36,935 nt of DNA from Woeseiaceae bacterium (lineage in GTDB: Bacteria; Pseudomonadota; Gammaproteobacteria; Steroidobacterales; Woeseiaceae). The stretch is taken from positions 1 to 36,935 of the forward strand of contig JASJBB010000040.1 in NCBI GenBank assembly GCA_030066735.1. Reading direction: 5' to 3'. A model generated the notes under the pieces. It worked only from the letters and a program-made list of their open reading frames with translations, made no database searches and was not told where the DNA came from. Made by a program: the position numbers and the translations under genes. This document shows, one piece after another, positions 14,934 to 22,808 of this stretch. Positions within the stretch are counted from its first letter, which is position 1, and each line of letters opens with the position of its first letter.

Positions 14934-15466
14934 GAGATCTCACCTCGCAGGCCGCCCAGTCGCTTGCGCAGCTTGCGCACCGCGCGAAAGACGGCCTGTT
15001 TGACTGCGCCAATGTCGGATCCGACCTCGTCGGCGATTTCGCGGAGTCGCCATTGCTCGAGGTGCTTGAGCACGAAACAGATGCGCTCGAACTCGCTGAG
15101 CTGGGTCATCGCCGCTGACAGCGTCTTGCCGAATTCATGCCCGGCATGCACGGCCTCGGGGGTCTCCGATGCGTCTTCAACGTCAGTCTCCAGCGGCTCG
15201 AACGCCGCAGGCCGCTGCTTGCGCAGCAGCTGCAGCGCCGCGTTGACCGCGATCCTGTGTATCCAGGTATCGAGCCGGGCCGTGTTGTCGAACTGGTGGC
15301 GCTTGTTCCAGGCGCTGAGCAAAGCGTCCTGCACGGCATCCTCGGCCATCGCGCGATTGCGCGTGATTTTCAGGCACGCGGCAAACCAGCGGTCCGATCG
15401 ACTCGAGATCGCCGCATGAAAGTCCGCCTGGGTCGGTTGCCCCGGGGTCTGCAATATCGCCACCAT
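14930..15466 (-). CDS. ECF-family RNA polymerase sigma factor
   Basis: A 178-aa sigma-70-family protein. Region 2 is at about residues 20-85 (ITRNRAMAEDAVQDALLSAW, then LDTWIHRIAVNAALQLLR) and region 4 at about 118-170 (LSEFERICFVLKHLEQWRLR, then IADEVGSDIGAVKQAVFRAV, the helix-turn-helix). It starts the four-gene operon sigma / anti-sigma / HEAT / small secreted protein, each pair overlapping by 4 nt. The ATG at 15466 lacks a clear Shine-Dalgarno. It is divergent from the 15584 gene across 117 bp, which may hold an autoregulated ECF promoter; I could not identify its -35/-10 with confidence. Confidence 0.95.
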   Translation of the reverse strand: MVAILQTPGQPTQADFHAAISSRSDRWFAACLKITRNRAMAEDAVQDALLSAWNKRHQFDNTARLDTWIHRIAVNAALQLLRKQRPAAFEPLETDVEDASETPEAVHAGHEFGKTLSAAMTQLSEFERICFVLKHLEQWRLREIADEVGSDIGAVKQAVFRAVRKLRKRLGGLRGEIS

Positions 15467-15583
15467 TACAGATTGGATGCGTCAGGCTCGCATTCGGTTA
15501 GCCCGGGTTGCAAGCGGCGCGGCCGGCTGTCACATAAAGGGTGTATATTTTCCGAACGACAATTCTGAGGGGAGGGCTCAATA

Positions 15584-16027
15584 ATGAGACATGTGGTCAC
15601 TTTTTCAATCTTGTTGGCGCTGCTGTTCAGCGCGTCGACCGGAGATGCGCGCAACACCATTCACCAGCTCTCGATCGAAGCGGCGCTGGCGGAAGGCGAA
15701 GCCAAGGGCGTCATGATCGATGGCATCGCCCTCTACTTTGGCGACGCGGAACACCCGGCGGTCGAGAGCACCCACGGCCAGTTTACGGCCAACCGCAAGA
15801 CCAATGCGTTCAACAAGAGCGATGAAGAGGCCTGCAACTGGGTGTTTCTCACGGCCGTCAAGGCGCTGCAGGAGCGTGCGCTCAAAGAGGGCGGCAACGC
15901 CGTGATCAATATCTACAGCTACTACTACAAGAACAAGTTCGTCAGCGACGCCGAGTTCGAATGCGGCGCGGGGACGATGGTCGCAGGCGTCACGATGATC
16001 GGTGACGTCGTCACGATCGCCGAGTAA
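15584..16027 (+). CDS. Small secreted protein, family often mislabelled 'excinuclease ATPase subunit'
   Basis: A 147-aa protein with a signal peptide (about residues 1-22, ending GDARN) and a compact domain marked by NRKTNAFNKSDEEACNWVFL, GGNAVINIYSYYYKN and ECGAGTMVAGVTM. I recall this pattern from short proteobacterial proteins that databases carry under an erroneous excinuclease name. They contain no ATPase or UvrA zinc motif. Two cysteines in the mature part (in EEAC and FEC) could form a disulfide. The fold may resemble RcsF/YbjQ-like small alpha-beta domains (inference). The start is well supported by GGGGAGGG about 7 nt before the ATG. The function is unknown; it is probably transcribed alone from the gap shared with the ECF operon. 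Confidence 0.8.
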   Translation: MRHVVTFSILLALLFSASTGDARNTIHQLSIEAALAEGEAKGVMIDGIALYFGDAEHPAVESTHGQFTANRKTNAFNKSDEEACNWVFLTAVKALQERALKEGGNAVINIYSYYYKNKFVSDAEFECGAGTMVAGVTMIGDVVTIAE

Positions 16028-16030
16028 AGA

Positions 16031-16759
16031 CTACAGGGGCAAATCAGCGGCAATCTGGTCCCAGAGCGGGCGCCAGGTCGTCCACTTGTGACCGCCCTCC
16101 AGCGTGTAGACACTCGAAGGCTGCATGTAGTCGCGTAGCTTTTCGTAACCTTCGGCCATGCCGTCGGAGAGGCCGTAGCCGAGCACCATCGGTACCGAAC
16201 CGCCGCCCGTGCGCGCGTCGCGTATGTACGACCAGATCCTGACTTCATAGTCCTTGAGGCCTTCGCCCTGGCCGTCCCACTGTTCGAGCGGCCCGCTCGC
16301 GACGATCGTCTCGATGGCGCTGCGGTCGCCGAGGAACGGCGCCAGCAACACCACGCCGTCGACCTCATCCGGGTACTCGGAGGCATACAGCAAGGTACCG
16401 AGACCGCCCATCGAAATGCCGAGCAACCAGATATTCTCGTAGCCCGCCTCGCGCGCCGGCGCAACCACGTCTTCGTGCAGGCGCTCCAGGAGACTGCGCC
16501 GCATGTAGTAGCCGAGGTGCGCATCGACGGCGACGGTATCGAAGCCGTGCTCGAGACCGGCCTGCTCAAATCCTTCGCGGATGAAGACGTCCGCCCGGTC
16601 GCCACGTCCAGGCAGCATGACGACGAGCGTATGATTTCGTGATTCGGTGGTTGTGGTCTGGATGGCCGGGATCGGTACCTGCGTCGGGGCCATTCCGAAG
16701 CAACCGGCCAGCAGCGCGCAGGCCGCCGTGACGGACAATTGTCTCCAGGTCGACATCAT
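16031..16759 (-). CDS. Lipoprotein alpha/beta hydrolase
   Basis: A 242-aa predicted lipoprotein (lipobox LAGC at about residues 17-20 from the first Met; a second ATG at 16756 is equally possible) with an alpha/beta hydrolase domain. The nucleophile elbow is GISMGG (about residues 114-119), an oxyanion region VVMLPGRGD lies near residue 47, and a C-terminal GGHKWTTW supplies the likely catalytic His. Substrate unknown: esterase or thioesterase activity is possible. It lies 55 nt downstream of the phosphopantetheinyl transferase on the same strand, so it may or may not belong to the pigment operon. The gap holds a GATAGAAT that could serve as its own -10. Confidence 0.85.
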   Translation of the reverse strand: MMSTWRQLSVTAACALLAGCFGMAPTQVPIPAIQTTTTESRNHTLVVMLPGRGDRADVFIREGFEQAGLEHGFDTVAVDAHLGYYMRRSLLERLHEDVVAPAREAGYENIWLLGISMGGLGTLLYASEYPDEVDGVVLLAPFLGDRSAIETIVASGPLEQWDGQGEGLKDYEVRIWSYIRDARTGGGSVPMVLGYGLSDGMAEGYEKLRDYMQPSSVYTLEGGHKWTTWRPLWDQIAADLPL

Positions 16760-16814
16760 CTGATTCTATCCGCGTTGCGATGTACAAGGCGCCGCGCGAA
16801 ACAACATGAAACAA

Positions 16815-17522
16815 CTACGTTGCGTCAGAGCTGGCGAGCAGCACCGGCCGATCGTCAACCGCGAATACGCCCTGCGCGGGCAGCCAGCGACGGACTTCGG
16901 TTGCAGCAGGTGAAGTATCGACGGTTGCCAGGCCGAGGAAGCCGTCATCCAGGGCGTACAGCCGCAACGCGGCTACTGGCGCCGAATCGTCCAACAGCCG
17001 CACATGCGGCGGCTCCACGATACAGCGCAGCTGGTCGAGCCCGCCGGCGATGCCGATGCCCGTGGCCTTCAGCCATGCTTCCTTGAGCACCCACAGCCTG
17101 TAAAAGTGATCGGAATCCCGGGCCGCGAGCCATTCGGCTTCATCCCGTGAAAAATAGCGCTCTGCGATGCCCGACGTATTGCGAGGCCGGCCGGGAAATT
17201 CGACGTCGATACCGACCTGATCGGCATCCATCACGGCGCAGGCGACGATGTCGCCGCTATGCGAGATGCTGATCGCCGGGCCGTCCACGCATATCGGCTT
17301 GCCGCGCTCATCGGCGATCAGCTCGAAAGACGCTGCGGGCTGGCCGGTGTGATCGGCGAGAAGGGCGCGCAGCATCGCGCGCGACGCAACGTACTGCCGC
17401 CGGCGCAGGCCAGACTGGTAACGGCCCGCCTGCTCGCGTTCCTGTGGCTGGATAGCATCGTCGGTAACGGCCGCCAGGTCGGTGTTCGTCGCCCAGGCGA
17501 CGCGCAAGGTCGCTCGTGTCAT
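16815..17522 (-). CDS. 4'-phosphopantetheinyl transferase, Sfp type
   Basis: Transfers phosphopantetheine from CoA to the conserved serine of carrier proteins. The 235-aa protein shows the Sfp-family motifs in order: GKP (residues 74-76), ISISHSG (84-90), GIDVE (104-108, Mg-binding acidic residues) and WVLKEAWLK (144-152). It is the last gene of the leftward pigment operon, 18 nt after the deiodinase-like gene, so its natural targets are probably the two acyl carrier proteins encoded at 23270 and 32166. Sfp-type transferases are regular members of aryl polyene loci. Confidence 0.95.
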   Translation of the reverse strand: MTRATLRVAWATNTDLAAVTDDAIQPQEREQAGRYQSGLRRRQYVASRAMLRALLADHTGQPAASFELIADERGKPICVDGPAISISHSGDIVACAVMDADQVGIDVEFPGRPRNTSGIAERYFSRDEAEWLAARDSDHFYRLWVLKEAWLKATGIGIAGGLDQLRCIVEPPHVRLLDDSAPVAALRLYALDDGFLGLATVDTSPAATEVRRWLPAQGVFAVDDRPVLLASSDAT

Positions 17523-17540
17523 AACTGGTCCTGCAACGCC

Positions 17541-18176
17541 CTATTCGGCCAGCAACGTGTCGAGTACTTCGCGAATCTCCCGCGGGTCGACCCACGGTTG
17601 CCGCAGGCGAATGATACCGTGAACGTCAACGACATAGGCGGCGGACGGCGCCGCGCCGTATTGCCGCCACACGCTATTGTCCATGGCGTCCACGAGGAAT
17701 CGGGATTGCAGCTCCATGGCCTCGAAAGCCAGCGAGGCCTGGCGCTGGCGGTCTTCGGCTGACTTGTGTTCCTCGACGTTCACGCCGACGGCCTTGTTGA
17801 TCACCGGGTTCCAGATGCGATCCTCGTACGGATTGATGGCGTCGACCGGGTGCGCTTCCTGCGTGTACACGACGACGAAGTCGACGCGTCCGGCGTAATC
17901 GCGCTGCAGTGCCTGCACGTCGAACCGCCGGTAGCGAAACACCGGGCAGGAATAGCTGCCGAGTTGGATGACGACGGGTCTGTCGCCGACGAGATCGGAG
18001 AGCTGCACGACGTCGCCGTCGATATCGGTCAGCGTGAACCCGGGCGCGGGTTCGGACTCCCGCGGCGCCGTCGCGTCATAGTGCGACAGGGATTCGCCGG
18101 CTTCGGTCGGAAACAGCAGCGAACACGCCGGCTGGGTGGCGCAGGTCAACAGAACAAGTACGAAGCGGACAGCCAT
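17541..18176 (-). CDS. Iodothyronine deiodinase-like redoxin, exported
   Basis: A 211-aa protein with a hydrophobic N-terminal signal (about residues 1-20; a lipoprotein Cys at 12 or 18 is possible but the lipobox is poor) and a thioredoxin-fold domain. PGFTLTDIDGDVVQLSDLVG (residues 45-64) is redoxin-like. The active site QLGSYSCPVFR (71-81) and VVVYTQEAHPVD (101-112) are the two signatures of the deiodinase family, with C77 where animal enzymes have selenocysteine. There is no CxxC motif. Bacterial homologues are common and mostly uncharacterised, so dehalogenation is not established. Here it is inside the pigment operon, 52 nt after the ketosynthase and 18 nt before the phosphopantetheinyl transferase, next to halogenase genes. 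That suggests a role in halogen or redox handling of the product; a generic peroxiredoxin-like role is the alternative. Confidence 0.85.
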   Translation of the reverse strand: MAVRFVLVLLTCATQPACSLLFPTEAGESLSHYDATAPRESEPAPGFTLTDIDGDVVQLSDLVGDRPVVIQLGSYSCPVFRYRRFDVQALQRDYAGRVDFVVVYTQEAHPVDAINPYEDRIWNPVINKAVGVNVEEHKSAEDRQRQASLAFEAMELQSRFLVDAMDNSVWRQYGAAPSAAYVVDVHGIIRLRQPWVDPREIREVLDTLLAE

Positions 18177-18228
18177 ACCGGTTGGAGCCGGCCACCGTGC
18201 ATTTAGTTTCGCGGGATTACGGCCGCAG

Positions 18229-19458
18229 TTACGGATGGCGCCGCATGATCAGCGACGTGTTGATGCCACCGAACGCGAAGTTGTTGTTCATCACGTACTC
18301 GGTATCGACTTCGCGGCCGTTGCCGCGGATGTAATCGAGCGCCGCGCACTCGGGATCGACGTTCTCGAGATTGATGGTCGGCGCAAACCAGCCGCGGTTC
18401 ATCATCTCGACGGCCAGCCAGGTTTCAAGGGCGCCGCAGGCACCGAGCGTGTGCCCCATGTAACTCTTGAGCGAGCTAACCGGGACCGAGTCGCCCAGCA
18501 CGCGCTCGGTCGCGTGCGATTCGGCAATATCGCCGCGGTCCGTTGCGGTGCCATGGGCGCTGACATAGCCGATCGCGCCGGGCTCCAGTCCGGCGTCGGC
18601 CAGCGCCATTTCCATGACGCGCTGCATCATGGGCGAGGATGGCTGGGTGACGTGCTCGCCGTCGGCATTCGTGTCGAAGCCGACGATCTCGGCGTAGATG
18701 GCGGCGCCGCGGGCCAGCGCGTGGTCGCGATTCTCGAGAATCAGCGTGCAGGCGCCTTCACCGATCACCAGGCCGTCCCGATCCGCGTCGAAAGGCCGCG
18801 GCGATCGCTCCGGCGTGTCGTTCAGGGTGCTCGTGGCGTACAGCGTGTCGAACACGGCCGCCTCGGTCGGGCACAGCTCTTCCGCGCCGCCCGCCACCAT
18901 GACGTCCTGCGAGCCGTCACGGATGGTTTCGAACGCGTAGCCAATGCCCTGGCTCCCCGACGTGCAGGCGCTGGACGTCGTGATAACGCGCCCCTTGAGG
19001 CCGAAGAATACGCCGATGTTCACGGGAGTCGTGTGGCCCATCATGCGGATGTAGGTCGTGGCGGTAATGCCGTCGAGCGACTTGGTGAGCAGCATGTTGG
19101 CGAAATCGGTGATCGCCTGGGTGCTGCCGGTCGACGAGCCGTAAGCGACGCCCACCCGTCCGGACTGCAACAGCGGGTCGCCAAGCAGCCCGGCATCTGT
19201 CAGGGCGCGCTCACTTGCTGCGGTCGCGAGCATCGCGACCCTGCCCATGCTCCGCGTGCGCTTGCGAGTAAAGCTCGCCGGCAGCTCGAAGTCGGTAACC
19301 GGCGCGCCGAGCTTGGTATTGAGCCCGTCGTATTCCTCCCACTCGGGGATGTGGCTGACGCCGTTTTTGAGTGCGCGCAGGTTCGCCTCGATCGTGGCCC
19401 AGTCGTTGCCGATGGGCGAGTAAGCGCCAACGCCGGTGATTACGACTCGATTCGTCAA
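18229..19458 (-). CDS. apeR: Beta-ketoacyl-ACP synthase, FabF-like (ApeR type)
   Basis: A condensing enzyme of the aryl polyene pathway. The 409-aa protein (from TTG at 19458; a GTG at 19461 is one codon earlier) has the full Cys-His-His set: C165 in SSACTSGSQ, H302 in SAHGTATDRGD, and K331/H336 in KSYMGHTLGACG. The TTG overlaps the stop of the upstream ketoreductase (TTGA) and is preceded by GGGGGA, so coupling is likely. The frame is open further upstream to 19518, but that would overlap the ketoreductase by 64 nt and adds no conserved residues. Aryl polyene loci use a KS/CLF heterodimer plus a separate FabF-like KS; this is the separate one, since the partner pair lies at 24412-26404. Confidence 0.92.
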   Translation of the reverse strand: MTNRVVITGVGAYSPIGNDWATIEANLRALKNGVSHIPEWEEYDGLNTKLGAPVTDFELPASFTRKRTRSMGRVAMLATAASERALTDAGLLGDPLLQSGRVGVAYGSSTGSTQAITDFANMLLTKSLDGITATTYIRMMGHTTPVNIGVFFGLKGRVITTSSACTSGSQGIGYAFETIRDGSQDVMVAGGAEELCPTEAAVFDTLYATSTLNDTPERSPRPFDADRDGLVIGEGACTLILENRDHALARGAAIYAEIVGFDTNADGEHVTQPSSPMMQRVMEMALADAGLEPGAIGYVSAHGTATDRGDIAESHATERVLGDSVPVSSLKSYMGHTLGACGALETWLAVEMMNRGWFAPTINLENVDPECAALDYIRGNGREVDTEYVMNNNFAFGGINTSLIMRRHP

Positions 19459-20189
19459 CACAGTCCCCCGTTGATGGAAATGACCTGGCGCGTAATGTAA
19501 CCCGCATCGGGGGAGCACAGGAACGCAACCAGCGCCGCGACCTCATCCGCCTGGCCGATGCGGCGCAGCGGGATCGCTTCGAGCATCTGGTCGAGCGGCA
19601 GCTCGTCGGTCATGTCCGATTCGATGAGGCCGGGAGCAACGCAATTGACCGTGATCTGGCGCTTGGCCAGCTCGATCGCCAGCGCCTTGGTCGCGCCGAT
19701 GATGCCGGCCTTCGAGGCGCTGTAATTGACCTGGCCACGGTTGCCCATCAGTCCCGATACCGACGAAATGGTGACAATCCGTCCGGGTTTGCGGCGCCGC
19801 AGCATCGGCATCACGATCGGGTGCAGGACGTTATAGAGGCCGTTGAGGTTGACGTCGATGACGCGGTTCCAGTCATCCTCGCCCAGCATCGGGAACGGGC
19901 CGTCTTTGGTCATGCCGGCATTGCAGACCGCGCCGTAATAGGCGCCGTTCTCCGCAATGTCCTGTTCCAGGACGCCGCGGGTTTCTTCGGCGTTACTGAC
20001 GTCGAATGACATCAGGCGGCAGTTGCCGCCAGCGTCCTCGATCGCGGCACGGGTCGCCTCACCGCCATCCTTGTTGCGGCCGTAATGGGCGGCGATGGCG
20101 TATCCATCCTCGGCCAGGCGCAGCGCAATCGCCCTGCCGATGCCGGAACTCGTTCCGGTGACCAATATGCTCGACTGTTCGTTATTCAT
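19455..20189 (-). CDS. apeQ: 3-oxoacyl-ACP reductase, FabG-like (ApeQ type)
   Basis: An NADPH-dependent ketoreductase of the short-chain dehydrogenase family, 244 aa from the ATG at 20189 (an in-frame upstream start at 20234 would run back into the dehydratase gene). Motifs: TGTSSGIGRA cofactor loop (about residues 11-20), CNAGMT, the catalytic Ser in ISSVSG, and Y-x-x-x-K in YSASKAG. The C-terminus ITRQVISINGGLC is FabG-like. It reduces the beta-keto intermediate in each polyene extension cycle. It overlaps the dehydratase upstream by 8 nt and the ketosynthase downstream by 4 nt. Confidence 0.93.
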   Translation of the reverse strand: MNNEQSSILVTGTSSGIGRAIALRLAEDGYAIAAHYGRNKDGGEATRAAIEDAGGNCRLMSFDVSNAEETRGVLEQDIAENGAYYGAVCNAGMTKDGPFPMLGEDDWNRVIDVNLNGLYNVLHPIVMPMLRRRKPGRIVTISSVSGLMGNRGQVNYSASKAGIIGATKALAIELAKRQITVNCVAPGLIESDMTDELPLDQMLEAIPLRRIGQADEVAALVAFLCSPDAGYITRQVISINGGLC

Positions 20190-20655
20190 CGGTTTCTTCC
20201 GGCGTCTCGAAGACCGCCAGGTTGGCCTCTGCAATGATAGTGCCTGCCGCCTCTATGCGGCAGGCGAACGACCCCATGCCCTGCGAGTCGCGAACCAGTT
20301 CCTGGCACCCGGCCTTGAAGCGTCCGCCGACCTCGAAGTAAGGCACCCGGCATTCATAGTTGCGGGTGCCGAGCAGCAGGCCTAGCGGAGGGTTCACGCC
20401 GCGTACATTGGCTCGCGCGCCCGAATGGACGGCGACGCATTGTGCCATATACTCGATGCCGGCATAACCGGGCACCCCTTTTCCGGGAACGACGAGCGGG
20501 AAGTCCTCGCGCACCTGCCACTGGCACTCGGCGAACTCCGGGCCGATGGCGGTAAGCCGGTCCAGGAACAGCATGGGCTCGCGGTGCAGCACGAACCGGT
20601 CGGCCGTCGAGCCGACCAGCTGCTGCAGCGCGCTGCTGAACGCCTGCTCGTTCAT
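20182..20655 (-). CDS. apeP: 3-hydroxyacyl-ACP dehydratase, ApeP type
   Basis: A hotdog-fold dehydratase of 157 aa. H24 in LHREPMLFLDRL matches the FabZ catalytic His (HR.P.L..D), and E68 in YAGIEYMAQCVAVHSG matches the catalytic Glu on the central helix. The 'GIEYMAQ' wording is typical of the ApeP/COG4706 group in aryl polyene loci. The ATG at 20655 overlaps the thioesterase stop by ATGA; the frame is open to 20979, but that part is antiparallel coding shadow. Together with the ApeI-type enzyme at 22805 it should dehydrate the beta-hydroxy intermediates to give the conjugated double bonds. Confidence 0.9.
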   Translation of the reverse strand: MNEQAFSSALQQLVGSTADRFVLHREPMLFLDRLTAIGPEFAECQWQVREDFPLVVPGKGVPGYAGIEYMAQCVAVHSGARANVRGVNPPLGLLLGTRNYECRVPYFEVGGRFKAGCQELVRDSQGMGSFACRIEAAGTIIAEANLAVFETPEETDE

Positions 20656-21104
20656 TTGTCGCCCAGCCCGGCCTCCTCGAGGCGGCGCGCGACGTTGTCT
20701 ATCAGCAATTGCGGCGACCCGAGCACCAGTTCGTGCGTTTCGGCATCCACGGGCACCTGGATCGTCCTCGCCTTGGTCGTGAGGACGCCGGCCGCATCTT
20801 CGATCTTGTAGTCGACCACGAGCCGTAGTTCCCACTCTCGCAGGCACGCCGTCACGCGCACGGCCTGGTTCAGGAGCAGGGGCCTGACGTAACGCACCTC
20901 GGTATCGGCGACTGGCCAGAGGTATCCCGACGCCTCCATCTCCTCGTAGCTGTAGTCGAAGCCCTCGAACAGGGCGCAACGCGCCAGCTCGAAGTACTGG
21001 AAGTAGCGGCCATGCCAGGCAACGCCGGCCGGATCGAGGTCGAAAAAAGGGATCTGCACGTCCACGGCAGCCGTGAGGCAGTTCGAGAAATCAGTCTTGA
21101 TCAT
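20652..21104 (-). CDS. Acyl-ACP/CoA thioesterase, 4HBT (YbgC/FadM-like) hotdog protein
   Basis: A 150-aa single-hotdog thioesterase. The FFDLDPAGVAWHGRYFQYFE segment (residues 20-39) is the hallmark of 4HBT enzymes, with the aspartate before the P-x-G-x-x-x-x-x-x-Y-F pattern acting as catalyst. In aryl polyene loci such an enzyme may release or proofread chains on the carrier protein. Its first 14 nt overlap the end of the LpxL-like acyltransferase and its end overlaps the ApeP-type dehydratase by 4 nt, so it is an integral part of this operon. Confidence 0.88.
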   Translation of the reverse strand: MIKTDFSNCLTAAVDVQIPFFDLDPAGVAWHGRYFQYFELARCALFEGFDYSYEEMEASGYLWPVADTEVRYVRPLLLNQAVRVTACLREWELRLVVDYKIEDAAGVLTTKARTIQVPVDAETHELVLGSPQLLIDNVARRLEEAGLGDK

Positions 21105-22065
21105 CGGTTCCGTCGTCGCCGGCCACGGACGAGTGGGTCTGGCTTGCCCAGAAGTCGTAGAAATTGAACCACTGCAGCGGGGCTCTTTTAACCTGGGCTT
21201 CGAGCGCCGCTGCGAACTTCTGGGCTTGGGGTTCGTAGTTGCGCTGCCGGTCCTTTCTCGACGTGGCTATTTCCTCCGCGAGTAACTCTACACGAAGCCG
21301 GTACATGCCGGACTCGAAAAAGCAGTGCATGACGTAGACCGGGCAGCGCAGCAGGTTGCCCAGCACGTAGGGGCCGATCGGAAAATTGGCCTCGTCGCCG
21401 AAAAACTCCGCCGGGCAGACGTTGTCGCTGAGACCGACGGGAACGCGGTCTCCCGCGATCAGCAGCCATTCGCCGTTATCGAGCCGCTCCTTCAGCCGCA
21501 ACGCCAGGTCGAGGTCGAGATCCGTAACCTGGATCAGGTTGAGCCGGGTTTTGGCTGCCGCATCGCCGAGCAGTTTCGCAAAGTTGGCCGCGTGCCGGTC
21601 GTAGACGAGTACGTTGATGGTGAGGTCCGGATGGCGTAAGGAAATCCCCCTCGAGTACTCGAGACAGCCGAAGTGAGAACCGACCACGACAATCCCCTGG
21701 CGCGCTTCGATGACGGGCCAGATCAGGTCCGCTTCCTGCTGGCGTACGTCAATCTGCGTCGGCTCGCCGGTCCAGGCGATGTACTTGTCGAGCAGCGAGC
21801 GGCCGAAGGCCAGGAAATGCCGAAACGTCATCCACAGGCCGGGTTCGCCGCGCAGACTGTCCGGGTATTCGCGCTTGACCCGGCGCAGGAAGTCCAGCGA
21901 CGCGCGGCGCGCGATGGGGCGGCGCAGCAGGAAGTAGAACATGACCGGCGCCAGCACGATATTGAAGCCGGCGCGGCCCAGCAGCCGATACGTCCAGGCC
22001 ATGAACCGCAGGCCGGCCAGCGCGCCGGCTTCGCCGATCGACGCCCAATGCCGGCTCTTGCTCAC
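21091..22065 (-). CDS. LpxL/HtrB-like lysophospholipid acyltransferase
   Basis: A 324-aa membrane-associated acyltransferase from a GTG at 22065 that overlaps the glycosyltransferase stop (GTGA). The frame stays open to 22902, but that stretch is shadow of the glycosyltransferase gene. It has a hydrophobic segment (about residues 33-48, FNIVLAPVMFYFLLRR) and the HX4E catalytic motif HFGCLE (H131/E136) of the LpxL family, followed by a GDRVPVG segment (about residue 225). In aryl polyene and xanthomonadin loci, an acyltransferase of this class next to a GT2 is thought to join the polyene to a lipid or sugar carrier. The acyl donor here is presumably polyenoyl-ACP; this is inference. Confidence 0.9.
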   Translation of the reverse strand: MSKSRHWASIGEAGALAGLRFMAWTYRLLGRAGFNIVLAPVMFYFLLRRPIARRASLDFLRRVKREYPDSLRGEPGLWMTFRHFLAFGRSLLDKYIAWTGEPTQIDVRQQEADLIWPVIEARQGIVVVGSHFGCLEYSRGISLRHPDLTINVLVYDRHAANFAKLLGDAAAKTRLNLIQVTDLDLDLALRLKERLDNGEWLLIAGDRVPVGLSDNVCPAEFFGDEANFPIGPYVLGNLLRCPVYVMHCFFESGMYRLRVELLAEEIATSRKDRQRNYEPQAQKFAAALEAQVKRAPLQWFNFYDFWASQTHSSVAGDDGTDDQD

Positions 22066-22808
22066 GATTGCCGGCTCTGCATTTTGCGCCACAGGAGCAA
22101 CGGCAGGCGGAGCAGCATCCCGAAGACCAGCCGGATGTGCATCCAGGAGATAATCGCGTTGTCGCGCAGGTAATGAAAGTGCGAGGCGCCGTCGTCGGGA
22201 TAGCGGACCTTGACCGGCGTGTAGTGAACAGGAATGCCCTCCCAGGACGCGCGTACGAGCAGCTCCGGGTCGAACGCCATTCGCGAGCCGGGCGCCTGCT
22301 TTCTGATCAGCGCGACGACCGGGCCCGTGGGATACACGCGGAAGCCGCACATGGCGTCGCGGATCTCGGTGCTCAGCGTCTCGAGCCAGACGAGCGAGTG
22401 CGTGAGATAGCGGCCGTAGTAGCGCAGCTTCGAGATGGTCTCGTCGAAAACCGGCTGGCCGCAGATGATGGCGTCCGGGTGCTGCGCCGCCATCTCGCGC
22501 AACGCATCGATATAGGCAACATCGTGCTGGCCGTCCGCATCGATCTGCAGTGCGTGCGTGAACCCCGCGTCGAGCGCCGTAAACAAACCCGTTGTCACGG
22601 CGCCACCCTTGCCCTGGTTCTCCTCGTGCCGCACGAGCGTGATCTCGCCGCCGCTCTCGTCGATCAGGCGCTCGAGTTCCTGCAGAGCTTCGGGCGGGCT
22701 CGAGTCGTCGACGATCACCATGGGCAGGCCGGTATCCAGCAGCGACGGCAGCAGCCGGCGGAACTGCGCGACGTGATCGTAGTGCGGCACCACGAGGCAA
22801 AGTCTCAC
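22062..22808 (-). CDS. Glycosyltransferase family 2 (dolichol-phosphate-mannose-synthase-like)
   Basis: A 248-aa GT-A fold enzyme. The nucleotide-binding aspartates are in VIVDDSSPP (about residues 31-39) and the metal-binding DxD is in QIDADGQHD (88-96), with a conserved GKGGA (67-70 region) just before. The C-terminus (LVFGMLLRLPLLLWRKM) is hydrophobic and may touch the membrane. The start is a GTG overlapping the ApeI-type dehydratase stop. In this locus it probably adds a sugar to the lipid headgroup that carries the pigment; the sugar is not predictable. In some aryl polyene loci this activity is fused to the adjoining acyltransferase; here they are separate but overlapping genes. Confidence 0.9.
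   Translation of the reverse strand: MRLCLVVPHYDHVAQFRRLLPSLLDTGLPMVIVDDSSPPEALQELERLIDESGGEITLVRHEENQGKGGAVTTGLFTALDAGFTHALQIDADGQHDVAYIDALREMAAQHPDAIICGQPVFDETISKLRYYGRYLTHSLVWLETLSTEIRDAMCGFRVYPTGPVVALIRKQAPGSRMAFDPELLVRASWEGIPVHYTPVKVRYPDDGASHFHYLRDNAIISWMHIRLVFGMLLRLPLLLWRKMQSRQS

Noticed and set aside
15584-16027. Excinuclease (UvrA-like) protein
   Set aside because: 147 aa with a signal peptide and no Walker or zinc motif; the name is a database artefact as far as I can judge.
16797-16814. Short direct repeat GAAACAAC-AT-GAAACAAC after the PPTase gene, as an attachment site or CRISPR fragment
   Set aside because: Only two 8-nt copies, no integrase or cas gene nearby and no change in base composition.
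18136-19500. 454-aa plus-strand open frame over the ketosynthase
   Set aside because: The minus frame has all KS active-site motifs; the plus frame is an Arg/Ala/Gly-rich antisense shadow.
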